A stretch of DNA of 64,000 bases, taken from the NCBI GenBank assembly GCA_902805475.1, contig CADCSX010000006.1:2294001-2358000 (forward strand), given 5' to 3'. Numbering within the stretch: position 1 is the stretch's first letter; each line of letters opens with the position of its first letter. The DNA comes from Entonaema liquescens. Lineage: Eukaryota; Ascomycota; Sordariomycetes; Xylariales; Xylariaceae. The notes beneath the pieces are model-generated. The model was not told the DNA's origin and did not search any database. It saw only the letters and a list, made by a program, of their open reading frames with translations. Positions 1 to 11,813 of the stretch are shown one piece after another. The position numbers and the translations under genes were made by a program.

Positions 1-2543
1 CTGATTAATACTTCAGGACTGCGACGTGATAGAGGAGGTCCACAATGCCTTCTATGTGCTAGCAAACTTACACAGGCCCATTCGAACATAAATAGCCGGA
101 GGTGTAATGCTGATCCCACAGTTCCTAGAGGCTGCGACGAATGCACCCATTGGGGAGTCCACTGTATAGTGCAAGGTGTTGCTCGTAAGTTTTCGTCCCC
201 GTTTTAATCCTCTTTACATTTATCATATAATATCATCATATGCTAACTCTTAGTTTTACAGTTCCCCCTGCACTATCGGACAGGGCTGGTACAAGAAATG
301 ATCAGGCGCACTATGGTACTTGTAAGCCGTGCAAAGACAACAACAGACCATGTGATCGTAAACGGCCGTGCGATGCTTGTGTAATTTGGAAGGACCATTG
401 CGATGGCGGAGCTACCAGGGGGACATTTTATCGAGGAGTTCCGGGTGACGATAAACCTCTATACTATAGGAGAACGGGATACGGAGATGGTGGTGTCTAT
501 ACCCGTCGACCTCCCGGGCATCGTGCCCAGCTACCACTAAATTACCATAATGCGTACAATCCGGATCATATAGGGTCGGGAATTGGTCTCGGTTACATAG
601 ATGCGGATGGGCAGCCGATCGCGGATCCGAAATCCGCATTACAAGCCGAGCAACAACCCAGACCAGTCAAACAGCAAACAGCTCCGCAACCACCAGATCA
701 GCAAGTTCCGCAGCATACGCCAAATGCTGATAATGCAGTTATATCACCACCAATCAGCCCTCCTAACCCTATCCTAATGATACCGGCTCCATCGCTTAAG
801 TTGCTACTACCATCCGAACCTGATCCTAATGATGTTAGTATATGGGGCTTTTCATTAAACCAGTCCACCCCATCACCCAGCGGTAGTTTTTCTGCCGAAA
901 ATAGTGTATGGGGTTCACCGGTAGCCCAGTCTACCCCAGCACATGGGCTAACAATGCCTCCCGCTCCATCGCACGGGCCAGTCATGCCCTCTCCTCCGCA
1001 AGGCCCACGTTATATGGTATCAGTAGAAGAGCTTGAGCCGTTGATGAGGCCGGTGTTTTCGGCAAATAAACAGGAGGTGGCGATCCTGTGGAAACGGATC
1101 ATCGATTCGGATAGTAACCGAAAGGACGTGGATGGGCATGAGGCTCTCACCGAAGAGCAAATAGTCAACATCGAAATAGTTAATTCGGATGATGAACATA
1201 CGATGCTTGGAGGTGAGGACCATGTTGCCGGGTATGCTGTCGTTTGGGGTGGCGCACAGCATTTGGCGACTACGGGAAATCAGATCCTCGATCTACGGAC
1301 TATAAGAAGACGACTAAGGCTAGACATGCTGGCTAAGATAGGTTCATCGGACTCAGTTGTGGTTTACCTAATCAAAATGTTACTCGAAGACCGGTACGAC
1401 GTTTCTCGGCGGGAATTCGCCGTACAGACTCCGGTAAACCTCAGTCACCAAGGCATTAACCTGGCCATCGCGGAACGCATGAACCCGGGGAATTGGCCAA
1501 TCATATATGCCAAAGAAAGAGCGCCATACTATCCGGAATCCCCAGGCCCTAATCTCCCAATCTTCTACCTGGAGGGTCAGGAGCCTGTACTCAATGATTT
1601 CCCCGAGAAGATCCCCCTCACCCACCCGGCGTTCATCCAGCGGGGCGGGCTCGTGCGGCCAGTACCAGAGCATCCGAACGACATGGCGGTTGACGTGTTT
1701 CGCTTCATGCACCACGACCGTCTGACCGAAGGTGGGAGAGCCGCCGAAAGTAAGACGCTGTCGTGTATGGCGCATAGAGACGGCCAGCAATGCGGCAACC
1801 CTACAGACCTAGCTTGCGAGGATACGCGCCACTGGGAAACCGTCCCGCTGTGTCTCGACTGCGAGTTGAGCTGTCGGCTGCGATTCTACCAAGAGATGGG
1901 CAACACCTTCATGAACCTCCGGATGTACGCGTGCGCCGAGTGCATCGACGGCCAAGCCAGTCAAAGCGCGACATACAACCGAACCGGGTGCTATGTGTAT
2001 GCCACCTGCCCTGACCCAGGGGGCTTTATCCCAGACACTCCTTCGTTCAAGGGTGGCCTAATGAATGTCGGGGGATACACGGGTCGACGTGGATTGATGA
2101 CAGGTTGCTTTTGCGCCACGAAGCTGCTCGGTCGTGTGTGCTGCAGCCCCCACAGGCTACAGTATCTCGTCAACATGGACAAGACCGTCCTAGCGATGAA
2201 CGACTGGCTCCTGAAGACATACGGGCGACTGACGGTATGCCCGTTCTGTCGAGAGCGGCCGAGCATCATGGCCTTTGGCTTCAGGGGCCCGCACGGGGGC
2301 GAAGGTAAGAGAAAAGTCTGGGTCTGTAAGGCCTGTTACGGCGTAGTCCACGAAGATGCCAACATGCCCGTGTTTGTCGGGAACGGGGCAGATTTCTTCG
2401 GAGGCAAATTTCCTGATGGATACGTCCCGGGGCCTTCACCTTCGCCCTCACCTTCACCTTCACCTGCACCTTCGCCTTCGCCTTCGCCTTCACCATCAGC
2501 TCCCGCCCAGCACGGGGTGGCGGGACCTAGCGGGACGCAGTAA
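1..2543 (+). CDS. Cys-rich protein with tandem Zn2Cys6-like motifs (5' truncated)
   Basis: The gene enters from the left edge, so its start is missing. Frame 1 is open from base 1 to 184. It joins the long frame through an intron at 185-261 (GTAAGT donor, GCTAAC branch site, ACAG acceptor), with phase 1 on both sides. The stop is TAA at 2541-2543. Two Cys clusters lie side by side. The second, just after the intron, fits CX2CX6CX5CX2CX6C, the spacing of fungal binuclear zinc clusters. The first is a looser copy, CX2CX15CX9CX2CX6C. A Pro/Ser/Gln-rich stretch follows. The C-terminal third (about 1770-2370) has further CX2C pairs such as CPFC and CKAC, perhaps another zinc-binding fold. The protein ends in a Pro-Ser dipeptide run (2430-2505). 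No middle-homology transcription-factor domain was recognised, so a DNA-binding role is inference only. Confidence 0.7.
2424..2505 (+). repeat. Pro-Ser coding microsatellite (cct-tcn)n
   Basis: A tandem run of 6-base units of the type CCTTCG/CCTTCA encodes alternating Pro-Ser near the C terminus of the Cys-rich protein. It is in frame, so changes in copy number would alter only the tail length. Confidence 0.8.
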
Positions 2544-3842
2544 GTATTGTAGACTTTCTCCGATATGTCGATTGGTGAGGTAAGATGGACTTAAGGTAAT
2601 GTATTCTCCCGTGCTTCGAAGGGTAAGTCGTAGAGATTACATGATGTGCGAACTCGTAGGCCGTCTAGGCAAGAATAAGAGTGCGGATAAAAGTAAGGCA
2701 TTGCAGCGAATATCCAATAATTTGAATCTCGGATACCATTGTAAGTGCCATGTATTAATAATAGGTAGACATATCTTGAATTTCAGACCATATTTATCTA
2801 GACACTCATCTAGCCATGTAAGTGAACCAACTTTAAGCAGCACCTTGAACTATGACATGCCATTACGTTAAGGGGCCTCTTCCTTACTTCGAAAAACAAG
2901 ATAATTACCTCATATAGGATACGATCACTGGGTTTTCAATCAGATAGCGGAGTGAATTTGAAAACCAACCGAAAAAGCTCGGGAGTGTCTCATTTATACT
3001 CAGATCTTTTTATATTGGCACAAATCTACTACGTGGCCCGGCTAAACCGGAGTCGAAACGTACCCTAAAGCAGCCTGACAATCGGCTTGTTAATAGTATA
3101 TACCATGTCGTTTAGAAAGCAAAGGTCTAATTCGAAGTAAACTAACCTAGGTAGGTAGGTAGGTAATAAGGGAGCCCCTATGAAAGAAGCCTCCCAAAAT
3201 CCTAGCCGTGTATTTCCCCATCAACTAACACGGCCCTAGTTTCTACACTTGAGAACAAGGGGCTTGGATAATATCAAAGAAAATGTACGTTTACAACCAT
3301 GTGGCCATGATAGGTATGGCAACAAAGCCATACCCGAAGATGACATAATTACGAGCCTATTCCACGTTCAGACGAATCGTGGAAGTTTATAGATAATGTA
3401 CTTCATTGAAGACAATTAGGAAGTAGGGTCGCCCTGATTTGTCCCTCATGTAAGGGAGTACAATCCGACCTTAGTTTAGGGTCCAGGACCGAATAGGGGT
3501 AGTTTCACATAGCGATGAAAAAGTAGCTTTTGACGATTCATTTTCAAATGCTCCTCCATTGCAATTGTTCGCGTCGATTAATATTAAGCCCTTAGTACAA
3601 CATCTAGCCTTACATAGAAAATCGTCCACAAACCCCCAATCATAAACACCACTACTTACCTAACCATTAACTATTAAAGGGGTATCATGAGTATCTTCCT
3701 CCACACCATATCGGGGCAGAATGACTATGATTCACCAAGCCGCATTGGAGCAAAGCGAGAACTCCGCTGTCACAAACATATCACACGCCATGAATTGAAC
3801 AAATTTCATCATTAAACGTTTTCCTATTGTACATCTCATTTT
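2544..3842. other. Intergenic, no gene seen
   Basis: This is a spacer between the Cys-rich gene and the 3' end of the glycosyltransferase-like gene. It holds a GGTA tandem run at about 3148-3166 preceded by CCTAG, a motif that recurs in spacers of this window. No ORF here looks coding. Confidence 0.5.
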
Positions 3843-5521
3843 CTATTCATGGTCCTCGAACCCCGGACACCGTAAATCGAACGGTATCTTCTGATTGGTC
3901 GGCGTACATACCATCTCGTTGGCGAAACTCCGCCATCTATCCAGTAGATCCGTAGTACTTACTCCGTAGTGTTGAGGGTAAAAGCTTAGGTGACCGACCA
4001 CAGCGCGCGTATCGATGACAAATGGACGACGCGTTCGCTTTGGGATCGTCACCGTGATGTCCTGTTCGTCGTCCCCGGCAATTGGAAGCGACTTCTTGAT
4101 GTCGTGGCCCCATAATGCGACAAAGTTTAGGTTATATCGCTTGTATTGGGTGTTGTAGAGCTGTTCTGCTCCAGGGCCTCCCTTATTTCGTCCTTGGTAT
4201 TTCAATATCGGTGCGGAGGAGTTTGTGATGTTGGTAGGAAACTCCATAGGTGATCCGAAGAAATAACGTGATATGGCATCATCCTCCAAGTTCTTCAGTA
4301 ATGAATATTGTTGTTGGCTCGCGATGGCCCAAGATTTCCATGCGGCCTCGTACATAGAGTCAACGCCCTTATCACCCCCACGAAGATAATTGAGCCCCAT
4401 TGGGGTCTTCATTAGATCAAAAGAGGCGTCTGGTAACAAGAGGAACGTGTGACCAATATAGGGAGTCTGGGGGTAGATTTCCTCGTCCAGCGAAATGCTC
4501 TTGAGATCGCTAATTTTGAGTTCCGGCAGACTCGATAGTGGAAAACGGGCTTTCTCGGATGGTCGCCACGACTCGGCGGCAGCATACGATGGCTTCTCGC
4601 TTGGGTCGGGTCGGAAGGCGTGGATAGCACCAACGTGGAAGTGCTCATAACCCGTAAGAGGACTATTTACCAGATTGGCAGAAACGGCAAACGGATGGGG
4701 AGTTGCGATCCGAGTATGAACCAACTGGGGGATAGCATCGGGATGGATAAAAATCTAAGAGGGACTGAAGTTAGAATTATGTCCTCTTGTAATTTTCGTG
4801 GACCACGGGGATAACCTACAATATCATCGTCAATCTTCACGTAGATAGTATTATCCTCCACGATTGAGTCCCATATACATCCGTAACTTGACCCTTCGCA
4901 AGGACCCGACTCTACGATATGATAATGCTCTTTCCTCTGCGAAACGAGGCCGTCCAAGTATTCGAGATCGTCTTCGTTGTTCGTATGCACCATGAACCGG
5001 ACTTCATCAAGGTATCCTCCGTTTATGGCGAGGTTTTGCTGTAGGTAGCAGTCTAAGAAATCGACCGTTCTCTTACGGCCGTAGAAGACCAGCGCAACGA
5101 TCTTGATGCCCTCAGGCTTCTTCCATCCACCCTTAGGGCCATAACTCTTTAGTTTTGGTGTTGTGCTATTTCGTTGTTTTAGTGTGTACTGGCCATGCGC
5201 ATCCACGGGCCAGGTGGTACATTTTCCTGCTAGCTCTTCTGGCTTATCGGGAGTTAAAAGGTCGCCGAGGCGTTGAAATGGTGCTGTTCGATATAATTCG
5301 TGATGTGTTACCTCGAAAATAACCATGAAAAGGCCGATAACAACTATGCCTATAATCATGAATCGTCTTACTAGACGATGTTGGAGGTAGTGCAATAACC
5401 AGTCGCGGTCTACCGCCATAATGGTGGCGAGCTTAGATCTCGCGCGACGAAAATCCATTTCTTCCTTGTCCCATGCCGAATTGGGACGCGTTAATGGACT
5501 TGTAATCGGTGATCCTCTCAT
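3843..5521 (-). CDS. Type II membrane glycosyltransferase-like protein (GT-A-like, DDD motif)
   Basis: There are two exons, 5521-4820 and 4754-3843, with an intron at 4755-4819 (GTAGGT donor, CTTAG acceptor, phase 0), giving about 537 aa. A single hydrophobic helix near residues 54-70 follows a basic N terminus, as in Golgi type II enzymes. After a stem, the core has the pattern KIVALVFYGR, a KIDDDI motif just before the intron and IFIHPDAIPQ just after it. That is the metal-binding DxD context of GT-A folds, and the later SANLVNSP and LEDDAISRYF blocks fit the same family. It is a fungal protein of a type usually left uncharacterised. Donor sugar and acceptor cannot be read from the sequence. 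Placing the acceptor at 4755 restores the conserved segment, whereas a CAG site further downstream would delete it. The start is the first ATG in frame. Confidence 0.75.
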
Positions 5522-5800
5522 GGATAATATATCAAAAGCCCAGCTGAGGGCGGGAGGTACGCGACAATGGCATTGCCAAGTGAAATGCCGCGGAGATTGC
5601 GAGGAACAATGCTTAATTTTTTATGAGTTGAATGTTGAATGCTGAATGGCGCCAAGCGGATAATATATGTAAATTAAAATAGTCCTGGGCTAGAAGTACC
5701 AGTTGGATGGCACAGCGCACGGCGCAACGAACCGACAAACATAAAGATCCGCCGTTAGTTTTTAGGCAACGTTATTCGATTAGTATTAGGAGATTTACAG

Positions 5801-5836
5801 TGGCAGAGTGGCAGAGTGGCAGAGTAGCAGAGTGGC
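5801..5836. repeat. 8-bp tandem repeat (TGGCAGAG)n
   Basis: Four adjacent copies of TGGCAGAG (one with a G-to-A change) plus a partial fifth. This is a simple minisatellite upstream of the glycosyltransferase-like gene. Confidence 0.85.
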
Positions 5837-7057
5837 TCGGCTCATCTGGTGACATGAGGACTTGTGACAAGCCAGAATCGGTCAAGGGTTGGACAAGCCC
5901 CTGAAATGCCAAGCAAACGAAAGGGACCCGTAACAAATCCTACAAGGACCGAATAAAGTGGATTGGTCCATTTCTTATGTGTTGTTTAAAAAATAATAAT
6001 AAGTAAGACCTAATGTTGAGAGAGCACTTGTCTTGCGTTCCGTGACACCAACTAATATGTACTACTTAAGTGGTTCGCGAGGTTGTGGTTTGCGGTTTGC
6101 GAGTTTGAGTTGTAGAATTTAACAATGCGCGTTTCTAGGTTAAGCTTTCTAGAATTAGGATAAGAAATTATTTGAGAATTGATTGCGCTTAATAGGATTA
6201 GAGTTAATTGTAACCTTACCTGCAGCATCCATTCATGTCAGGTCCCTGAACTTGATGTGGGTTTATTATGTAATCATGAGCTAAGTGTACCTGCTCTACT
6301 CAGTCTAGTGCTCACTGGCGCATAGCCTGGCTGCCTGGTACAGAAGCAAAGAAGGTTTCGTCAATGCTATCCGAAGGCAGTATCCTAGCAAGTTGGTGTA
6401 TCTCGGTACCTTACACTAGGACGTAGAAAAAATGGCACCATCCCGATCTTTATGTTTAATTTTAGAATACGACTATAAGCGTATTATACTTTTATCGCAA
6501 ACTAGCTCCTATTCCACCTAGTTAGGTATTCTGCAGCATGGTACCAACCAACACACTGCTAGGCAATGAGACAGATCTAGACCTCGGCTTTTGGCTGGGG
6601 GCTGAGCAACTTGTTACAGAATAAAATTAAAATATAGGACAGAGTCTATCATTAAACTTGTCGAATCAGATATTCGAATCAGATATCAAGACAAATAGCA
6701 ACATGGAATTTTGTTTGTTATTCGGTAATTGCTGGCCTGTTATAAAAGCCGCTCGCACGTGTGTACATATACACGCCCCTCGATAGTCATCCCCACCGGC
6801 TGATACTATCTATACCTAACTATTATAGTACAATCGTTGTCTTACATGTATCCAACTCCTGCTATTGATGCAAAAACATGTCTATCTCCAGCCGTAATCC
6901 ATGAAACGCGTTATACCTCGCTCTCAGAGTGCTTCCTTGACCCCGATAAACGCAGTTCTAAGCATGACAATTCGAGCATCCTCTATCCAGCCAGTCCGCC
7001 GACAAGGCATGCAAGTAGTAAACAAAATGAATAGATGTAGCATCACTCATATCTCAT

Positions 7058-7098
7058 GACTTTTTAATCATGACCTTTTAATCATGACCTTTTAATCA
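7058..7098. repeat. 14-bp tandem repeat, three copies
   Basis: Three successive copies of CATGACCTTTTAAT (the first with CTT for CCT) directly abut the 3' end of the NIPA-type coding sequence, so they lie in its 3' untranslated region. Confidence 0.85.
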
Positions 7099-7103
7099 TG
7101 GCC

Positions 7104-9383
7104 TCAGACGAAGGCACCATTTCCACCCCGAGGTGGATTTCGCCCTGGCGGTCTTGATGGTGAACCGCGATACGTCGTATCTTCGCTACCACTCCGAACC
7201 CTATTCCACCTTCTCTGGTTCGACTCGTAATCATCGTACCCGTGTCCCTCATCCTCACTTCTTCTCCTCGGCGGACTGTTCGTTATACCCCTACCATACC
7301 GCTCTACTCTCTTGTCGTCTAAATATGCATCGTCTTCACTTTCTTCCTCATAGTCGTAGTCATCCCCATCATATTGAGGTAGCGTGGGCATCGAGTTCGA
7401 ATCACTCTTCACGAGGCCCAATCTTTCTTCTTCACTTGCGCTTTTCGTCTGGACTTGCCGCTCTGAGTAACCCCGAGATCCTATCCCGTGGCGCGACGAC
7501 AAGGCCCTCGGCGACGGCAACGCTTGTTCCTGTACACTGTCAGCTTGATGCCGACGGAACATGTTTTGGAACGAGAATTGCCGACGTGCTGCAGGGACCT
7601 CCCCGTGGGGCGGGGGTGTCGGCGGTACTAGAGAAGACACGCTAGCACTTGGCTTCGGTGTCTCCGTAAATTGTATATGACGCCCGGTACTACCGGATGC
7701 TATACTAGCAGCACCCCCGTATTCAGTCTTCCGCATGTTATCCGGGTAGCCATAAATATGGCCATGGCCAGTGCTATATGGACTAGCTTCGTTTTGATAT
7801 TTCTGACCCGGAACAGCAATATCTGCCAACTGTACCGGGTGCATCGGACTCTGGATCCTAGGATCATGAGCGTCCTGAGGAAATTCGGGATGTCCTGGTA
7901 GTAAGACACTTCTCGCCCGACTTCGGATTGTACCGGCTATGCTTGATAGCATACCCGGTGACATCTGACGATTGCGGTCTTCAGCCAACTCTTCCTCGGT
8001 AAAAAATCTTGATCTGCCCAAAGGCGGATGAGCTGGTGTATTGACGATGCTTGGTGATGTTGTCGAACGACTCCTGTAACTTCCAAGCGTAGTTCTTCTC
8101 CGTCTTAATCCATCCCACTCGTATAACTGATTACCATCTTCACTGACTGGTGCAAGGCGCTCCATTTCCTTCTCCTCCCGAAGTCGTCGGAATTCCTCTT
8201 CCTCCATCTTCTGTCGGGCAAGAGAAATGCGCCGTACAATAGCAGCGGTTCCGCGAATGGCGTCGGCTTTGGGTTCGGTCTCGGGCTGCTCTTGTTCAGC
8301 AATGGTATGGATTTGGTCCAAGTCCCCGGCGAAAACGGCAGCATCCGGCACATCCTTGGCGGACTTGGACAGCTGCAGCAAAACAACACCAGCGCAAATA
8401 GTAAGAAATCCCATGACCACTGTAACAATTTGCATCGCGGTACCCTTGAATCCTTGGAATAAGATCGCGGAACTAATCATAGTCGTACTTGTGAAATAAA
8501 CATAATAAGTCGGGGTAACCATCGCTGCGTTAAACAGGTTGAGTGCTTTCTATAAATGGATTAGAATATCTTCCCTTCATAATCACGGTGGACTTACGTT
8601 TAAGTAAATGATCTCCGTCAGTAACGTTGCTATTACGAAGACCAAAACAACGTATAGAAACCACTGGTTAAACTGAGGAGTACCGCCGGCCTGCGCGACA
8701 ATAGCAGAACCGAGACCTTGTGTAGCAACAACACTCAGTCCTCCGATCCAACTACAGACCGAGATATACGGAAACATATTTTTCTTGCCGTATCGCGGCC
8801 CAACCCAGAATGCGACAAAAGCAGAACCGACAATGACGACACCCATATAACTTAGAAACCCTGGCGTAACGACGTATTTTTGCAACTCTTGGATAGTCGC
8901 CACAGAAGATGTCTCCGGGGCATTCAAGACAATAATTACAGATCCAACTATGCAGAGAAAGCATGCAACCTTGCCGACCATGCTCAGCCTCTCTTTTAGG
9001 AATATGGCTGAGAGGACGGCGGTAATAACAACCGATAAAGCTCCTAAGGATGTTACCAAGATGGCGTCTGTGAAGGCATAGGCAGCGAAGTTGCAAAGCT
9101 CTCCAACGATCATTAAAGTCATTCCACCCCACCAGTAGATATTCTTGAGATAGCCATAGCCCTCGCCTGCAACTTCATTGTATTTTTCGTTTGCTTTAAG
9201 CAGTCCAACCTTCTTCAACACGAATGATACACCAATGAAGCAACCAGAGGCAACAGCCAACGCTATACCGATAGCTTTGTAGGCGGGCGGGCGAGTTGCT
9301 TTCGCGGGGTCGGTGGTACTTGTCTCGTTCGCTCTGGCGTATATTTGGTTGGCCGCGACAAGGAGTTGCCCCGTCTGGTCCAT
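7104..9383 (-). CDS. NIPA/DUF803-type magnesium transporter
   Basis: There are two exons, 9383-8598 and 8549-7104, with a 48-nt intron (GTAAGT..TATAG, phase 0), giving about 743 aa. Roughly residues 35-350 form the NIPA-like Mg2+ transporter fold with about nine hydrophobic helices. Recognisable blocks include the first helix GCFIGVSFVLKK, the YLKNIYWWGG turn and a helix with LVTSLGALSVV. The family moves Mg2+ across plasma or endosomal membranes. The remainder, about 390 residues, is a hydrophilic and probably disordered cytosolic tail rich in Ser, Arg and Pro, with an acidic patch near the end. It is far longer than in animal NIPA proteins, and long tails of this sort are known in fungal members. 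The start ATG at 9383 is the first in frame. Confidence 0.88.
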
Positions 9384-11813
9384 ATCGGAGCCGCGGGAAC
9401 GGCGAAAAGTCGTCGCTTAGAAGTAGACTCGGATTTCAGGTACCACTAGGTCGTTCGTTTATCGTATGAGGGAAACTGGTTTTTGCAAAAGGTACGACAA
9501 TCATATATAGTTGATTTGTGCTGGTTGCGCAACTCGAATCCTCCAAACATGGGGATATAGGTAGACAGTAGAAGAATTCGTTATTTCTCTCGTGAAAGAA
9601 AATTCGATTTTATCTTTATGTTGTTGCTGTATTGGGAGCAATACAGCAGTTAAGTTATAGGACACAGTTGAGATTCGACGGTATGGACCAACTCTAACCG
9701 GATGACAGCGGAAGTTAATCGTATCAGGCAATAAAAGCGCAGCGAAAGGTTAAAAGATCAATTCACAGGGGAGAAACTGGTTATACACAAGTCGATCGTA
9801 GTAGTAGAGTGGAGAGCTGGTTATTGTAAAGAAAACGAATACGTTGTGAATTCGTAGGGGCTTCTAATATGAGACGGTTTATGATGGGAGTAGAAGCGAC
9901 TAAGACGTAGACGGTCATAGGCGGTGCTGGACTGCTGGACCGGGCCTGATTCATGAAACGACGGTTAATAAGGAACAAGGAAAGCTTGGTACTTTCTCGG
10001 GTGGTAATCGCTAAGTAGGGTCGAAAAGCGGCTTTGAAGCATTCTATGCTGTAATACCTAACATGAGAAGGAGAGAGGTTAGAAGCGCAAAGTAAAAGTT
10101 AAAAGAAAAAAAAAAACAATAACTATAGATAATTTTGAAGTTAATCGAACAGGTTGGGGAAGGAACTCCCGCCATCCGATCTCTGCACATCCAAGCCGTT
10201 GATCGCCTGGACGACAAGCGTAGTGTATTTTGCAGGGACCAGCACTTACGTACCTACTACATGCATGTACGTAAATATGTACTACCTTACCTACATAGTA
10301 CATATTCAGCGACGCTACACGGGAAAGTAAAGCTGTATGGTCAGTGCTTGTTAGCGTTTGGTAAGGAACTGGCTGACTGGGTGAATTTCCAAGGCCGAGT
10401 GCACCTACTGCACCTAGGTACTGTGTGCTACCTGCCCTACCAAGTATGCCAAGGAATATGGTAGTCAATTAAGCACCTGAACTAAATAGATAACAAACGC
10501 TGAGCGGTAGGTCGGGGCATGGCTGCTGCCGAGACCTATCAGGGTTCCTACCTACATGTATTCCATTGTATGGCACCGGACCCCGACCATTTTCACAAGT
10601 TACATCGATCTCCAACCAACGTTGGATTTAAGATCAGATTCTGTTTTTACCTTTGACTTGTCGCTTTAAACACCTATCAGAGGTAGGTAAACAAAAACAT
10701 AGACACTTACTTATGAAAGGTCGCTTTTAGAAAAATAAACCAACTCTCCGTTAGAGATGCTAGTCCGGTTTCCGAGGCAGCCGGAGAGGGCCTTGGCCAT
10801 GCAACCCATGCAGAATATATCTTAAGTTCTAATGAGATCTCGACCAACGCCGATCGTGAACAAATTCAGGTATCCCACCTTCAAAAATAACCCCTGCATA
10901 CCTAACGTAAGGAAAGTTGCATCGCGTCTCCGCGCTAAGATAATGCAACCAAGTGATGTCAATATATCATGGAGGCGAACCCAAGCAGATAGACGCTGAG
11001 AAGTTCACAATAAGGAAGACGTCCATATCAAGCCACAAAGACAATCCCGTCATCACGCTTTAAGTAAAGAAGCATCCGGCTCGTGATATCCAGCGGCGCT
11101 TCGCCCCCAAAGCGGCAACTATGGTATCAGACCTATAGCATTCTTTTTAACTCGTATCGTCACCATGCAGCGTACGATTGATTGGTTTAGATGCTACCCT
11201 CCATTGTGCTTGAAACCGATTTTGGGAATCTTGTCCCCTATCGTGGTTAAAAACATAAAACCAAGGTCACGAAGGTCATCATCCGGTCGCTTTTTAATAC
11301 CAATGAGGTCACCCAAAACCAGCCAGGGATTAGCGCCTGCTAATCATACCAGAACTCATCATACCAAGTCATGTTAATAAGCAGGAGTTTAAACAATACT
11401 ATGTAATGTTCTACGCCGTAGAGATATCCCGACTTTATGGCTCACACCTGTTTCGGAAATCTGCTGGTTTCAATAATCCATCGGCCATATTACTCGGTAC
11501 TTGACAACTTTATACAATCTTATACAATCCAAGGTAATGACATTGTTGAGCTTCTTTTAATTAAAGTCGCGCAAGGTTCCCTAACTTCACGTTATGTTTT
11601 ATTGGTGAACAGTTCAAAGCTTCAGTGACTATCCGAAACATCAACTACCTGGGGAGTTAACCCTCACAACTTCTATATCAGTATCATGTAATGCTTCGCA
11701 TTTAATTATTCGTAAATAATATCCAGTGCTACCTACTATACAGTTTCTATTTACTTGAAACTTCTGGGATAGATCCAATAGCTAAAAAAGAATCGTGGTG
11801 CCCGGCCCCTGCA
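9384..11813. other. Intergenic, no gene supported
   Basis: This 2.4 kb spacer separates the NIPA-type gene (transcribed away) from the 3' end of the ankyrin-CorA gene. Two opposite-strand ORFs overlap at 10079-10468, but neither has start context, splice signals or family resemblance. Around 10245-10310 are several inverted TACATG/CATGTA and ACGTA words. Confidence 0.5.

Larger units (their letters stand above)
5522..7103. other. Intergenic with short tandem repeats
   Basis: No convincing gene was found. It contains an 8-bp tandem repeat (5801-5836) and a 14-bp triplicate (about 7058-7098) just beyond the stop of the NIPA-type gene. Confidence 0.5.

Noticed and set aside
2599..2871. 90-aa plus-strand ORF after the Cys-rich gene
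   Set aside because: Composition is random-looking, an opposite-strand ORF covers the same bases, and there is no family resemblance or splice context.
6837..7034. 65-aa plus-strand ORF near the NIPA-type gene
   Set aside because: Short, without domain features; nothing supports translation.
10079..10468. 129-aa minus-strand ORF with a plus-strand ORF across it
   Set aside because: The apparent hydrophobic end comes from an A-rich tract read in reverse, and both strands are open over the same bases, which suggests chance.
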